In this document: piece after piece, positions 1-6,730 of the stretch
Numbering within the stretch: the stretch's first letter is position 1
Layout of the letters: every line of letters starts with the position of its first letter
Assembly: GCA_900547125.1 (NCBI GenBank)
Contig: URFU01000050.1
Coordinates: forward strand, 1 to 14,606
Length of the DNA stretch: 14,606 nt
Direction: 5' to 3'
Source of the DNA: an uncultured Collinsella sp.
GTDB lineage: Bacteria; Actinomycetota; Coriobacteriia; Coriobacteriales; Coriobacteriaceae
Translations under genes and position numbers: made by a program
Notes under the pieces: generated by a model
The model's input: the letters and a program-made list of their open reading frames with translations, nothing else
What the model was told of the DNA's origin: nothing
Database searches by the model: none

Positions 1-162
1 ATGGATAATTTGGCTTCGATACGCGGGGCCGGTCTGGTACTTGCCAAAGACCAGGCTCTTAACCTGATACTCCTCGTAAAAAGCGCGCGCCACCGAATAC
101 GCGTTGATGTCGCCGCCGAGCAGCACGGGGATAAACTCGCGCTCTGTAAACTGCAATGCCAT
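1..162 (-). CDS. ATP-grasp domain ligase, N-terminal fragment (gene runs off the window)
   Basis: The minus strand reads ATG at 162-160 and stays open to base 1, giving the first 54 residues of a longer protein. The ribosome binding site AGGAAG lies just upstream with a 5-base spacer. The fragment begins MALQFTEREF and contains PVLLGGDINAYSVARAF followed by LVFGKYQTGP. From memory, this is the N-terminal fold of a family of ATP-grasp carboxylate-amine ligases related to D-aspartate ligase. Those enzymes join a carboxylate to an amine using ATP and often act on peptidoglycan precursors or small peptides. The ATP-binding core lies outside the window, so substrate and exact function cannot be judged. 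It is divergent from the MOSC gene, with about 220 bases between them. Confidence 0.7.
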   Translation of the reverse strand, partial: MALQFTEREFIPVLLGGDINAYSVARAFYEEYQVKSLVFGKYQTGPAYRSQIIH

Positions 163-218
163 GGAAACTTCCTATCTAGAACTGCCCACACGACGGGCGG
201 TCTTTGTGCAACTGATTT

Positions 219-248
219 ATTCTAGCGTGCCGAGCCGCCGGCACCCAA
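219..248 (-). promoter_or_regulatory. Possible promoter of the ATP-grasp gene
   Basis: On the minus strand there is TAGAAT at 224-219 as a -10 element. A weak -35 (TTGGGT, 248-243) lies 18 bases upstream. It sits about 55 bases before the start codon. The -35 match is poor, so this is a tentative call. The rest of the 163-382 divergent spacer shows no convincing promoter for the plus-strand gene. Confidence 0.25.
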
Positions 249-382
249 AGCTCCACCGTATCTATGGCAATCGGCGTAATTATCCAGCACGAAGGCGGCA
301 ATCACCGGCGTACGACAACGGGCAATGAACCCACCGTTGTTGTAGGATTCAACATGTTGCCCACCCCGTCGAAAGGTGCACC

Positions 383-1015
383 GTGCCCCAGGCTCATCCG
401 ATCAACGACCCCATCATTGACGCCGCAAAGCGCGAACTTGCGGATCGCGCCCAGACGGCAGCTCCCCTACGCACCGCAAACGATGCTTACAACGGGCCTA
501 CCCGCATCGTCTCGATCAACACGTCGGAGCACAAAGGCACGCGTAAGTCACCCGTCGCCGACGGGCACGACACCGTCATCGAACAGTTTGGCCTCGCCTC
601 CGATGCGCACGCCGGGCATTGGCACCGTCAGGTCTCCTTTTTAGCTGCAGAGTCTATCCAGACGGCGCAGGCGCGAGGGCTCGATGTGCACGAGGGCGAC
701 TTTGGCGAGAACTTCACCACCCAGGGTATCAACCTGCTCTCACTCCCCTTGGGCACGCAGCTCAAGCTCGGCAGCGAAGTGCTCGTCGAAATCAGCCAGA
801 TCGGCAAAGTCTGCCACACCCGCTGCGCCATCTACTATCTCGCAGGCGACTGCATCTTCCCCCACGAGGGCATTTTTGGCGTCGTGCTGCAGGGCGAAGA
901 AGTCCATGTCGGTGACGACGTCCAGGTGGTCAGGCTCGGCGACGGCACCTGTTCCTTCACTCCCGCCGAGGCACTCAAAGAAGTGGAGCGGGCTCGTCGC
1001 GAAGGAACCCTGTAG
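383..1015 (+). CDS. MOSC domain-containing protein
   Basis: This 210-residue protein starts with GTG at 383, chosen because GAAAGG lies at 371-376 with a 6-base spacer; no better in-frame start is visible. Residues 40-185 match the MOSC domain: TRIVSINTSEHKGTRK at the start, EGDFGENFTTQGINLLSLP at about 104-122, and the conserved cysteine motif CHTRC at 144-148 before AIYYLAGDC. MOSC domains occur at the C-terminus of molybdenum cofactor sulfurases and as stand-alone proteins. They are thought to use the cysteine to carry or bind sulfur or the cofactor. The substrate of stand-alone versions is mostly unknown. The first 39 residues do not look like part of the domain. No molybdenum-cofactor gene is adjacent here, so the context does not sharpen the function. 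Confidence 0.85.
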   Translation: MPQAHPINDPIIDAAKRELADRAQTAAPLRTANDAYNGPTRIVSINTSEHKGTRKSPVADGHDTVIEQFGLASDAHAGHWHRQVSFLAAESIQTAQARGLDVHEGDFGENFTTQGINLLSLPLGTQLKLGSEVLVEISQIGKVCHTRCAIYYLAGDCIFPHEGIFGVVLQGEEVHVGDDVQVVRLGDGTCSFTPAEALKEVERARREGTL

Positions 1016-1076
1016 TTGCAAAACCCCACGTTAAGGTAGCTTTTACAGCCAAAAATCCCGTTGCAACAGGGTGCCG

Positions 1077-1187
1077 TAACGTTAAAGTTTAACTCTATGG
1101 TTTCTCAACAATTCACCATTCCCGCAGGTCAAGGCTAAAGCCTCAAGTTTAACTTGACCCTTTAGAACCTTTAAGGTTCAAGTTGAG
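1077..1187. promoter_or_regulatory. Cluster of perfect short palindromes upstream of the cell-wall hydrolase gene
   Basis: The AT-rich spacer between the MOSC and hydrolase genes holds several perfect dyads. They are TAACGTTA (1077-1084), GTTAAAGTTTAAC (1081-1093), AGGCTAAAGCCT (1132-1143), CAAGTTTAACTTG (1144-1156) and GAACCTTTAAGGTTC (1165-1179). GGTCAAG (1127-1133) can also pair with CTTGACC (1153-1159). AAGTTTAAC occurs twice, at 1085 and 1145. They could be operators for a DNA-binding regulator or a folded leader RNA. A possible -10 (TAGAAT, 1202-1207) lies downstream but lacks a well-spaced -35. What binds here is unknown. Confidence 0.5.
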
Positions 1188-1249
1188 GTCGAAAGCAGTA
1201 GTAGAATACACCTCGACCAATAACCTACGATTGATTGCAGAGGGACTGG

Positions 1250-2383
1250 ATGCAGCATTCGAACCATCGCACCGCAGCGCTCGTCGCGTCGAAGCCGGCT
1301 CGTATCATCACGAGCGCCGCGCTCGCCGTCGCGCTGCCGGCCACGCCGATGCTCTCCCCCGTCGCGGCCTATGCCGCCTCGCAGGCAACGCAGGATCAGC
1401 TTTCCGCCGCCCAGAAAAAAATCGAGGACGCTACGAGCGCCTACAACGACGCCCGAACCAAGCTCGAAGATCTGCAAAAGCAGATCGACTCCAATGAGGC
1501 GAACATCGATAAGATTGAGGCCGAGCTACCCGAGCAGCAGGCCAAGGCAAGCTCCGCCATGCGCGATCTGTATAAGTACCAGAAGGGCACCAGCCCCATC
1601 GTGAGCTTCCTGGTGAACACGCAGAGCTTGGGTGACTTTATCACCACCTGCAAATACACCAACCAGATTACGAGCTCGAGCGTCGACGAAATCGAAGAGC
1701 TTAACAAGATGCAGACCGAGCTCGAGCAGAACAAAACCGAGCTCGATCAGGCCAAGTCTCAGCTCGAGGGCGAGCAAAAGAATGCCGAGGACGCGCTGGC
1801 GCAGGCTCAGCAGCTCCGCAACGAGGCGCAAGCGAAGGCCGAACAGGAAAATGCCGCCGAGCTGGCAAAGCTCGAGGCCGACAAGGCCGCTGCCGCCGAG
1901 AAGCTCTCGGGTACCGGCGTGAGTGGCAATAACTCCAACAGTCAGGCCACCAACTCCAACACCACCATCGACACCACGCCGAACAGCCCTAACAGCGGCA
2001 ATTCCGATTACGACTCGTTCATTAACGAGTGGACGAGCCGCATCGACAACTACCTTGCCGGCTCCCCTATGGCAGGCCAGGGCTACAACTTTGCCGTTGC
2101 CGCCTGGAATACCGGCGTCGATCCCCGTTGGTCCCCCGCCATCGCCTGCATCGAGAGCAGCAAGGGCCTCTATTGCGCCGGCTCCTATAACGCCTGGGGC
2201 TGGAGCGCCCGCGGCGGCGGTTGGCGTAGCTTTGGCAGCTGGAGCGAGGGCGTCTCCGCCCACGTTGCCTACCTGGGCGCCAACTATGGCTCCACGCTTA
2301 CCCCGGCAGCCGCCAAGAAGTACTGCCCGCCCACGTGGCAGGACTGGTACAACAAGGTTGCCAATCAAATGAACCGTATTTAA
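1250..2383 (+). CDS. Secreted coiled-coil cell-wall hydrolase with lysozyme-like C-terminal domain
   Basis: This protein of 377 residues starts at ATG 1250, preceded by AGAGGG; a TTG at 1235 would add five residues and is less likely. Residues 1-43 form a signal peptide with a basic start, a hydrophobic stretch ITSAALAVALPATPMLSP and a cleavage site after AYA. Residues 45-218 are a long charged coiled coil of the kind at the N-terminus of PcsB/CwlO-type peptidoglycan hydrolases. A linker rich in Asn, Ser and Thr follows (about 221-255). Residues 256-377 resemble a glucosaminidase or transglycosylase-like lysozyme fold: GVDPRWSPAIACIESSKG with likely catalytic Glu302, then NAWGW and GSWSEGVSAHVAYL. 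There are cysteines at 300, 309 and 359. It probably cleaves glycan strands during growth or division and acts outside the membrane. The bond cut and any activating partner are inferred, not shown. Confidence 0.8.
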   Translation: MQHSNHRTAALVASKPARIITSAALAVALPATPMLSPVAAYAASQATQDQLSAAQKKIEDATSAYNDARTKLEDLQKQIDSNEANIDKIEAELPEQQAKASSAMRDLYKYQKGTSPIVSFLVNTQSLGDFITTCKYTNQITSSSVDEIEELNKMQTELEQNKTELDQAKSQLEGEQKNAEDALAQAQQLRNEAQAKAEQENAAELAKLEADKAAAAEKLSGTGVSGNNSNSQATNSNTTIDTTPNSPNSGNSDYDSFINEWTSRIDNYLAGSPMAGQGYNFAVAAWNTGVDPRWSPAIACIESSKGLYCAGSYNAWGWSARGGGWRSFGSWSEGVSAHVAYLGANYGSTLTPAAAKKYCPPTWQDWYNKVANQMNRI

Positions 2384-2393
2384 GTGCAACTGC

Positions 2394-2419
2394 AAAAGGG
2401 CCCCAAACGGGGCCCTTTT
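2394..2419. terminator. Bidirectional intrinsic terminator
   Basis: AAAAGGGCCCC (2394-2404) and GGGGCCCTTTT (2409-2419) form a perfect 11-bp stem with a 4-base AAAC loop. A-runs and T-runs lie on opposite ends, so it can stop transcription in both directions. It lies 10 bases after the hydrolase stop codon and 7 bases past the kinase stop codon, where these convergent genes meet. Confidence 0.93.
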
Positions 2420-2426
2420 CGATTAT

Positions 2427-3839
2427 CTAAGAGACGACACCGGTCGCGTTGCCGATAACAACGACGACGCACATGACGGCAAACATAAACCCGAGTGCCT
2501 TGAACCATAGTTCGACAAAAGCACTCCCCCGATACCGATCGAGAACGGGAAAACGACGTCGAAGCCTACGCCGGTCGAGCATTCCGAATGTAATGAGCAG
2601 CACCAGGCCATCGACCATAAAGAAATACTCAAGTGCCAAAAACCACGTTGGATAGTTTCGGTTTTCGCCCGTCGGCGTAAATACCGCAAAATGGCTGCCC
2701 ATCAGCAGCAACAATGTTGTCGCATAGACGCATCCATTCCATATACGCCCCACGGGCTCGGGGATACGCGAGAGCAGACGCGCACATTTGGACGTCACGG
2801 GAGAGACGATCGAACGCCGGTTTGCAGAAGACGGAAGCGTGAGGGCAACCGGCTGCTGTACCCGCTGCACCTGTGACACCGCGACCCGGGGCACACTGGC
2901 AGTAGAAAAGGTCACGGGCGACGACGCAGGGAGACATAGCTCATACGCCGCGCGCGCAGCATTGCCCAATGCCTTTGCACTCACAAAGCGCTTAGCCGGA
3001 TCGCGCGCCATCGCCATGCAAATCACATCCGACAGCGGGACGGGAATGCCATGCGCCTCGCATTGCTCACGTATGTCCCGCCCCGGTTTGGGGTCAGTTC
3101 CCGTCAGGCAAAAGAACAGCAGTGCGCCAAGCGCGTAAATATCGCTGCGGACGCTCGTCTGCCCAAACCCAAACTGCTCGGGCGGCGCATAGGAACGCGT
3201 GCCAAACTTGACGGTGTCGGCGTCGGCGCCATCGCGCCAAACGCGCGCGATTCCCAGGTCAATAATCACCAGCGAGGAAAAGGTCATGCCGGCATCGGTC
3301 GCGTATCTCACGCCCGATACGATGATGTTCGAGGGTTTAAGGTCGCGGTGGATTACCGGTACCCCTGGCTCCCCCCCAGCTGCAAAACCAGCATGCAGCT
3401 CGCCCACCGCTTCACACAGAACGGGATACAGCTCGCGGGCATAATCGGGCGTCGCGCCCAGGCGCCCCACGAGCGCCTCGAGCGTCTCGCCTTCGACATA
3501 TTCCATCACCACATCGAGCTCCTCGCCCGCGCGGCGGCAATCGACGATTCGGGGCAAGTGCTCAAAACGACGACCGGCCCGCTGAGCCGCAAACAGGCGC
3601 TCGTAGGCCCCGCCAATCTGCGCCGAAGCATCGATGCGCTTGCGGACAAAGGGACCGAGAGACCCGCCGCCAGAGCCCTCAAAATAGACGAGTTCGGTCG
3701 TCTCGACATCCGAGAGCTTGAGCACGCTCTCCACACGATAGCTGTCATCGCGGTCGAGCGACGCCAAATGCTCGACAAGTGAAGCAGTCAGCTCGTCATC
3801 GGAATATGTTGGGCTCTGAGTATCCATAGCGTCCATCAT
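2427..3839 (-). CDS. Membrane-anchored eukaryotic-like Ser/Thr protein kinase
   Basis: This protein has 470 residues from ATG 3839. GTG 3857 and ATG 3827 are alternative in-frame starts and no start has a strong ribosome binding site. The kinase domain spans about residues 35-300: a loose glycine-rich loop GSGGGS (55-60), ATP-binding Lys67 in VRKRID, the catalytic loop HRDLKPSN with Asp166 and Asn171, the metal-binding Asp194 in DLG (instead of DFG), and APPE ending at Glu221. All catalytic residues are present, so it should be active. A linker of about 65 residues leads to three predicted membrane segments (about 371-388, 399-420 and 446-466). There are no PASTA repeats or obvious extracellular sensor domain. 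It follows the helix-turn-helix gene and the lipoprotein gene on the same strand. The kinase probably phosphorylates cytoplasmic Ser/Thr targets; those targets are unknown. Confidence 0.9.
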   Translation of the reverse strand: MMDAMDTQSPTYSDDELTASLVEHLASLDRDDSYRVESVLKLSDVETTELVYFEGSGGGSLGPFVRKRIDASAQIGGAYERLFAAQRAGRRFEHLPRIVDCRRAGEELDVVMEYVEGETLEALVGRLGATPDYARELYPVLCEAVGELHAGFAAGGEPGVPVIHRDLKPSNIIVSGVRYATDAGMTFSSLVIIDLGIARVWRDGADADTVKFGTRSYAPPEQFGFGQTSVRSDIYALGALLFFCLTGTDPKPGRDIREQCEAHGIPVPLSDVICMAMARDPAKRFVSAKALGNAARAAYELCLPASSPVTFSTASVPRVAVSQVQRVQQPVALTLPSSANRRSIVSPVTSKCARLLSRIPEPVGRIWNGCVYATTLLLLMGSHFAVFTPTGENRNYPTWFLALEYFFMVDGLVLLITFGMLDRRRLRRRFPVLDRYRGSAFVELWFKALGFMFAVMCVVVVIGNATGVVS

Positions 3840-3845
3840 AACGCA

Positions 3846-3875
3846 GGGTGCGGACACCCCATGGTGTCCGCACCC
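3846..3875. repeat. Perfect 13-bp inverted repeat at the kinase translation start
   Basis: GGGTGCGGACACC (3846-3858) and GGTGTCCGCACCC (3863-3875) are exact reverse complements with a 4-base loop CCAT. It lies in the gap between the helix-turn-helix gene and the kinase and covers the GTG at 3857. The T-run needed for an intrinsic terminator is missing on both strands. It could be an RNA hairpin that tunes the ratio of the two proteins, or a binding site for a dimeric regulator. Confidence 0.75.
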
Positions 3876-3924
3876 CGTTCGTTCGCATGGTTGTTTTGGT
3901 AACAGCCAACTCAGCCATCGGCCG

Positions 3925-4347
3925 CTAACTCACCGTCTCCTCGCCAAAGCGATACAGTTCCTCGTTGACCTTTTGCAGGCTGCAGCCGCGATCGATACAA
4001 AAGATAATGATTGCATCGCGACGGTCCTTGCAGTTGAGGACGCTCACTCCGGCAGCCGTCAGGGCGCGGTTGGTCTCCTTGAGCGTCAACGCCATTGCAA
4101 AGGCAATCTGCAGCACCTTGTTGCGGCTCGGATGCCGCGCACCGGTAAAAATCTGATAACCAAAAGTCTCATTGAGGTCGGCCATACGCACCACGCGCGA
4201 ACGCTCTAAGCCCTTTTCCTGCAGCAGCTGCTTAAGATAGTCCGAAAGCGACGGGGCGGCAAAGTCGTGTTCTTTGATATAGCCATCGATGTTTGATGCG
4301 TCGAGGAGTTCATTGAGTAACTCGTCCGTCAGCTTTTTATCGGGCAT
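3925..4347 (-). CDS. Small helix-turn-helix protein paired with the Ser/Thr kinase
   Basis: This 140-residue protein starts at ATG 4347. A very strong ribosome binding site (GGAGGTGAGG) lies about 8 bases upstream. Residues 34-100 look like an XRE/Cro-type helix-turn-helix region (SLSDYLKQLLQEKGLERSRV, then TFGYQIFTGARHPSR and VLQIAFAMALTLKET). The tail (101-140) contains CKDRRDAIIIFCIDRGCS followed by VNEELYRFGEE. I recognise this as a family common in Firmicutes and Actinobacteria that is often encoded beside eukaryotic-like kinases. It may be a DNA-binding regulator or an adaptor or substrate of the kinase. It is 39 bases after the lipoprotein gene and 85 bases before the likely kinase start, consistent with one transcript. 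Confidence 0.75.
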   Translation of the reverse strand: MPDKKLTDELLNELLDASNIDGYIKEHDFAAPSLSDYLKQLLQEKGLERSRVVRMADLNETFGYQIFTGARHPSRNKVLQIAFAMALTLKETNRALTAAGVSVLNCKDRRDAIIIFCIDRGCSLQKVNEELYRFGEETVS

Positions 4348-4386
4348 ACGACCTCACCTCCCATACGGCGCAACGGTAGCGACATG

Positions 4387-4929
4387 TTAGGCCAGCACCC
4401 AGCTTGCAGCGGCAGACTTATCAAACACGTTGGCAAAATAGAGAGCCTTCTTGATGTCACCATCAAAGTAGATATTGCCCGCCACGGAACCGCCGGCGGC
4501 AAGGGTACCAGACTGCAGTTCATCGGAGCCCTCGCTGTAATAACCCTGGTTCTGCTGAGCACCGTTGGCGTCCTCGCCCTTCCAGTCGTAGATATTGTAA
4601 TCTGCGCCCTCATCGCCATTGTTGACGTACGTGACGTGAATGCCCGTCATGGTCGAACCGTCATAATTTGTGAGGCCGGGCTGGACGGAATCGACGACGA
4701 CGGAAAGACCGGCAGCCGTGGTCACCGTCGTACCAACCGCCAGGTCAGTCGTAGGCTGCTCTTCCTTCTTCGTCTCTTCCTTCTTGTCACCATCGCCGGC
4801 ATCCTCGGTGACGGTCGCCTTGTCGCTACCACAACCGGCAAGAAGACCGGCAGTCCCCAAAGCGACGGTGGCGAATGCGCCAAGTGCAGCGCGACGGCTC
4901 AGCAGCACTTCGTTTTCGAGCTTATTCAT
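4387..4929 (-). CDS. Lipoprotein with DUF4352-like immunoglobulin-type domain
   Basis: This gene encodes about 180 residues. Tandem ATG codons lie at 4932 and 4929; I chose 4929 because AGGAAGGA is 6 bases upstream of it. The N-terminus has SRRAALG followed by a hydrophobic stretch and a lipobox LAGC, so Cys33 should be lipid-modified and the protein anchored on the outer face of the membrane. The twin arginine just before the hydrophobic part suggests possible Tat export. A short acidic and lysine-rich linker (about 40-58) precedes a beta-rich domain (about 62-180). That domain contains VDSVQPG, VTYVNNGDEGADYNIYDWKG and LAAGGSVAGNIYFDG, matching what I recall of DUF4352/DUF5067-like domains. 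The role of those domains is poorly known. It heads the apparent lipoprotein, helix-turn-helix, kinase operon and could be an extracellular sensor or partner. That role is inference from position only. Confidence 0.82.
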   Translation of the reverse strand: MNKLENEVLLSRRAALGAFATVALGTAGLLAGCGSDKATVTEDAGDGDKKEETKKEEQPTTDLAVGTTVTTAAGLSVVVDSVQPGLTNYDGSTMTGIHVTYVNNGDEGADYNIYDWKGEDANGAQQNQGYYSEGSDELQSGTLAAGGSVAGNIYFDGDIKKALYFANVFDKSAAASWVLA

Positions 4930-4934
4930 CATGC

Positions 4935-4988
4935 ATCCTTCCTACGATCCGGCTACCGCGCCGGCACACAGCACATCGTAGGAAGGAT
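4935..4988 (-). promoter_or_regulatory. Leader hairpin that would mask the lipoprotein ribosome binding site
   Basis: ATCCTTCCTACGAT (4935-4948) and ATCGTAGGAAGGAT (4975-4988) are a perfect 14-bp inverted repeat. On the minus-strand RNA the downstream arm contains the ribosome binding site AGGAAGGA, 3 to 6 bases before the tandem start codons. The upstream arm is its exact complement. A second stem, CCGGC (4949-4953) with GCCGG (4960-4964), stacks directly next to the long stem. The folded form would therefore block translation initiation. A DNA operator is the alternative reading. Confidence 0.7.
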
Positions 4989-4999
4989 TGAACTTGAAT

Positions 5000-5029
5000 T
5001 CAATAGCTAAGAGCTAAGGTTGCGGTAAA
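5000..5029 (-). promoter_or_regulatory. Possible promoter of the lipoprotein operon
   Basis: On the minus strand TTTACC (5029-5024) and TATTGA (5005-5000) are separated by 18 bases. A transcript starting about 7 bases downstream would include the whole SD-masking hairpin. A palindrome TTGAATTCAA (4994-5003) overlaps the -10 region. Both hexamers are weak matches to the consensus. Confidence 0.35.
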
Positions 5030-5053
5030 CGACCAATGCAGTTATCCAAACGC

Positions 5054-5074
5054 CGAGCAAACGCACTTTGCTCG
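5054..5074. repeat. 8-bp inverted repeat downstream of the small membrane protein gene
   Basis: CGAGCAAA and TTTGCTCG (5054-5061 and 5067-5074) form a perfect 8-bp stem with a 5-base loop, 20 bases past the stop codon of the minus-strand membrane protein gene. No T-run follows, so it is at best a weak terminator of that transcript. Confidence 0.4.
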
Positions 5075-5093
5075 ACCGTCTGCTGGCAGCGCA

Positions 5094-5417
5094 TCAACCC
5101 ACCGTGACGGATTCCCCGGTAAAGGCACTAATCATCCGCAGGACAAAGAACACCAGGTAGCCGACACTCAGTGGGTACGCAATGACCAGGAAGACGACCC
5201 AGCCGGCATTGGTTTTACCGTCGGCACGGCGTTGCTCGCGATTGCGGCAGAGCCAAATCGTCACGCCAATGGCCACAATCAGCAACACGAGTGCCGCTGC
5301 TGCCAACCCGGCAAGCGCAAACATAACGCCAATGCTCACAGCAATAACCGGAAGTAAGAGCAAGCCGCACCCGCATCCACCGGGACTATAAACGGCAGTC
5401 TGTCGGCATCGCCCCAT
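5094..5417 (-). CDS. Small membrane protein of unknown function
   Basis: This 107-residue protein starts at ATG 5417, two bases after the stop codon of the amidohydrolase gene. GGAG inside the end of that gene serves as ribosome binding site. A GTG at 5423 overlapping the stop codon is the alternative. Either way translation should be coupled. The start is cytoplasm-like with a Gly/Cys patch (GGCGCG). Three hydrophobic segments follow at about 18-38, 39-57 and 73-95. A basic loop (CRNREQRRADGK) separates the second and third. I do not recognise a family. Co-transcription with the peptidase could mean a transport or accessory role, but nothing in the sequence shows one. Confidence 0.65.
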   Translation of the reverse strand: MGRCRQTAVYSPGGCGCGLLLLPVIAVSIGVMFALAGLAAAALVLLIVAIGVTIWLCRNREQRRADGKTNAGWVVFLVIAYPLSVGYLVFFVLRMISAFTGESVTVG

Positions 5418-5419
5418 CG

Positions 5420-6607
5420 TCACTCCATCACAAGCAATCGTTTGTAGACATCGAGGCCCTTGAGCAAAATTTCCTCGTCAAAGAGCATGGTATCGGTATG
5501 CAGAGCGCTCGTGGCATAGGCGGGACAGCCATCCGGATCACTCGGGTTTTCTTGTCCCTCTGGCACGCCCGTGCCCAGCAGGAAGAACACGCCCGGAAGA
5601 TGGCGCTGATAGAAGGCGAAGTCCTCGGCAATCAGCAGCGGCTCTGCCTCAAGTTGCAGCTCGGACAAGGCAGGCGCAATGCAGGCAAACAGCTCGGGGT
5701 CGTTATCGACTGGCGGATAGCCCTCGGCAAAGTCGAGATCGTACGTACAGCCTGTTGCGGCGCAGGCCTCGTCCAACACGCGGCGCACGCCCTCGCGCGC
5801 ACGGTCGAACATGCCGTCCGTAAACACGCGCAGGCTGCCCGCAACATGGGCCTCCCCCGCCACCGCATTGCAGACGGAGCCGGCCTGCAGCAGGCCGAAC
5901 TTACCAATGCAGGGTTCATCGGCGCCCAGCTCATCCATCAGTTCGCGCTCGGCAACCAAGAACTTGGCAGCCGCCAGCGCCGCATCGTGCGACTCCTCGA
6001 CCGGCACACCATAGGTCTTAGCAATATGGATGCTCGTTCCGTGAATATGGATATGCGTCTCGCTCGAACGCGCCAGCAACGGACCGGAGCAGCTCGCCAA
6101 CATGCCGGCGGGCAGATCGGGCCACACGTGGAAGCCGAAGATGCGATCCACCCCGTAGCGCTCGAACACGCCGCTCTCGCACACCGTCTTGGCACCACCG
6201 GTCGTTTCCTCGGCAGGCTGGAACACAATGAGCACGTTGCGCTTGATGACGCCCGGCTGCTCACGAATCGTACGGTCGACAAAAGTCGCCGCCGCAAGCG
6301 CCATAGCCATGTGTCCATCGTGTCCGCACGCGTGCATTTTGCCGGGATGGGTCGAGGCAAAATCCGCTCCCGTCACCTCCGCGATGGGCAGCGCATCCAT
6401 ATCTGCGCGAATCGCCGTGGCATGCGCGGCACCAACGCCAGCGTCGAAGAAAGCGCAGACGCAGCTGGGGCACGGATGGGTCACCTCGCAAGCGAGCGGC
6501 GCCAACACGCCCTCGATATAGGCGATCGTCTGCGGGAGATCGAAATCGAGCTCCGGAATGCGATGCAGATCGCGCCGATAGCGACGAAGTTCTTGGAGCT
6601 CGGTCAT
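5420..6607 (-). CDS. M20D-family amidohydrolase, candidate N-acetyl-diaminopimelate deacetylase
   Basis: This 395-residue enzyme starts at ATG 6607 with AAAGGA six bases upstream; an earlier in-frame start at 6643 lacks a clear ribosome binding site. Metal ligands expected of M20 peptidases are visible: MHACGHDGHM with Cys94 and His96, the catalytic PAEE at 131-134, FGFHVWP with His160, and SALHTD with His370. IRADMDALPI (67-75) and AEDFAFY near the C-terminus are also typical. A dimerisation domain lies between. M20D enzymes remove acyl groups from amino acids; members include hippurate hydrolases, N-acyl amino acid amidohydrolases and the N-acetyl-diaminopimelate deacetylase of Bacillus. 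The divergent lysine operon encodes DapH, which makes the N-acetylated branch of the pathway. That makes the deacetylase role attractive. A general acyl-amino-acid hydrolase remains possible. Confidence 0.88.
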   Translation of the reverse strand: MTELQELRRYRRDLHRIPELDFDLPQTIAYIEGVLAPLACEVTHPCPSCVCAFFDAGVGAAHATAIRADMDALPIAEVTGADFASTHPGKMHACGHDGHMAMALAAATFVDRTIREQPGVIKRNVLIVFQPAEETTGGAKTVCESGVFERYGVDRIFGFHVWPDLPAGMLASCSGPLLARSSETHIHIHGTSIHIAKTYGVPVEESHDAALAAAKFLVAERELMDELGADEPCIGKFGLLQAGSVCNAVAGEAHVAGSLRVFTDGMFDRAREGVRRVLDEACAATGCTYDLDFAEGYPPVDNDPELFACIAPALSELQLEAEPLLIAEDFAFYQRHLPGVFFLLGTGVPEGQENPSDPDGCPAYATSALHTDTMLFDEEILLKGLDVYKRLLVME

Positions 6608-6701
6608 AAAGGGTCCTTTCATGGGGCATATCCATTCACACACTATTGTGATGCAGAATTATGACGCCCTTGTTTCCAGCATATCCCTGCATTTTTTAAA
6701 C

Positions 6702-6730
6702 GTTATATACGAATACTCTTGTTTGGTAAA
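6702..6730 (-). promoter_or_regulatory. Probable promoter of the amidohydrolase gene
   Basis: On the minus strand TTTACC (6730-6725) and TATAAC (6707-6702) have a 17-base spacer. The sites lie about 95 bases upstream of the amidohydrolase start. The 6608-6701 leader shows no other clear feature. GGTAAAG at 6725-6731, which includes the -35, is repeated in inverted form as CTTTACC at 6748-6754. Confidence 0.45.

Noticed and set aside
1059..1073. CCCGTTGCAACAGGG as terminator of the MOSC gene
   Set aside because: The stem is short and bulged and has no T-run. No convincing terminator was found between 1016 and 1076.
1526..2395. Long open frame on the minus strand (289 codons) opposite the hydrolase gene
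   Set aside because: It is antisense to a clear signal-peptide, coiled-coil and enzyme gene. Its product is a low-complexity Gly/Ala/Val/Leu mix, and GC-rich codon use makes such mirror frames common.
3840..3857. GTG start for the kinase at 3857
   Set aside because: It lies inside the perfect hairpin and has no ribosome binding site. ATG 3839 or 3827 is more plausible, though not proven.
5498..6664. 388-codon plus-strand frame opposite the M20D gene
   Set aside because: No family resemblance and an Arg/His/Ala-rich composition typical of antisense frames. The opposite strand has all M20D metal ligands.
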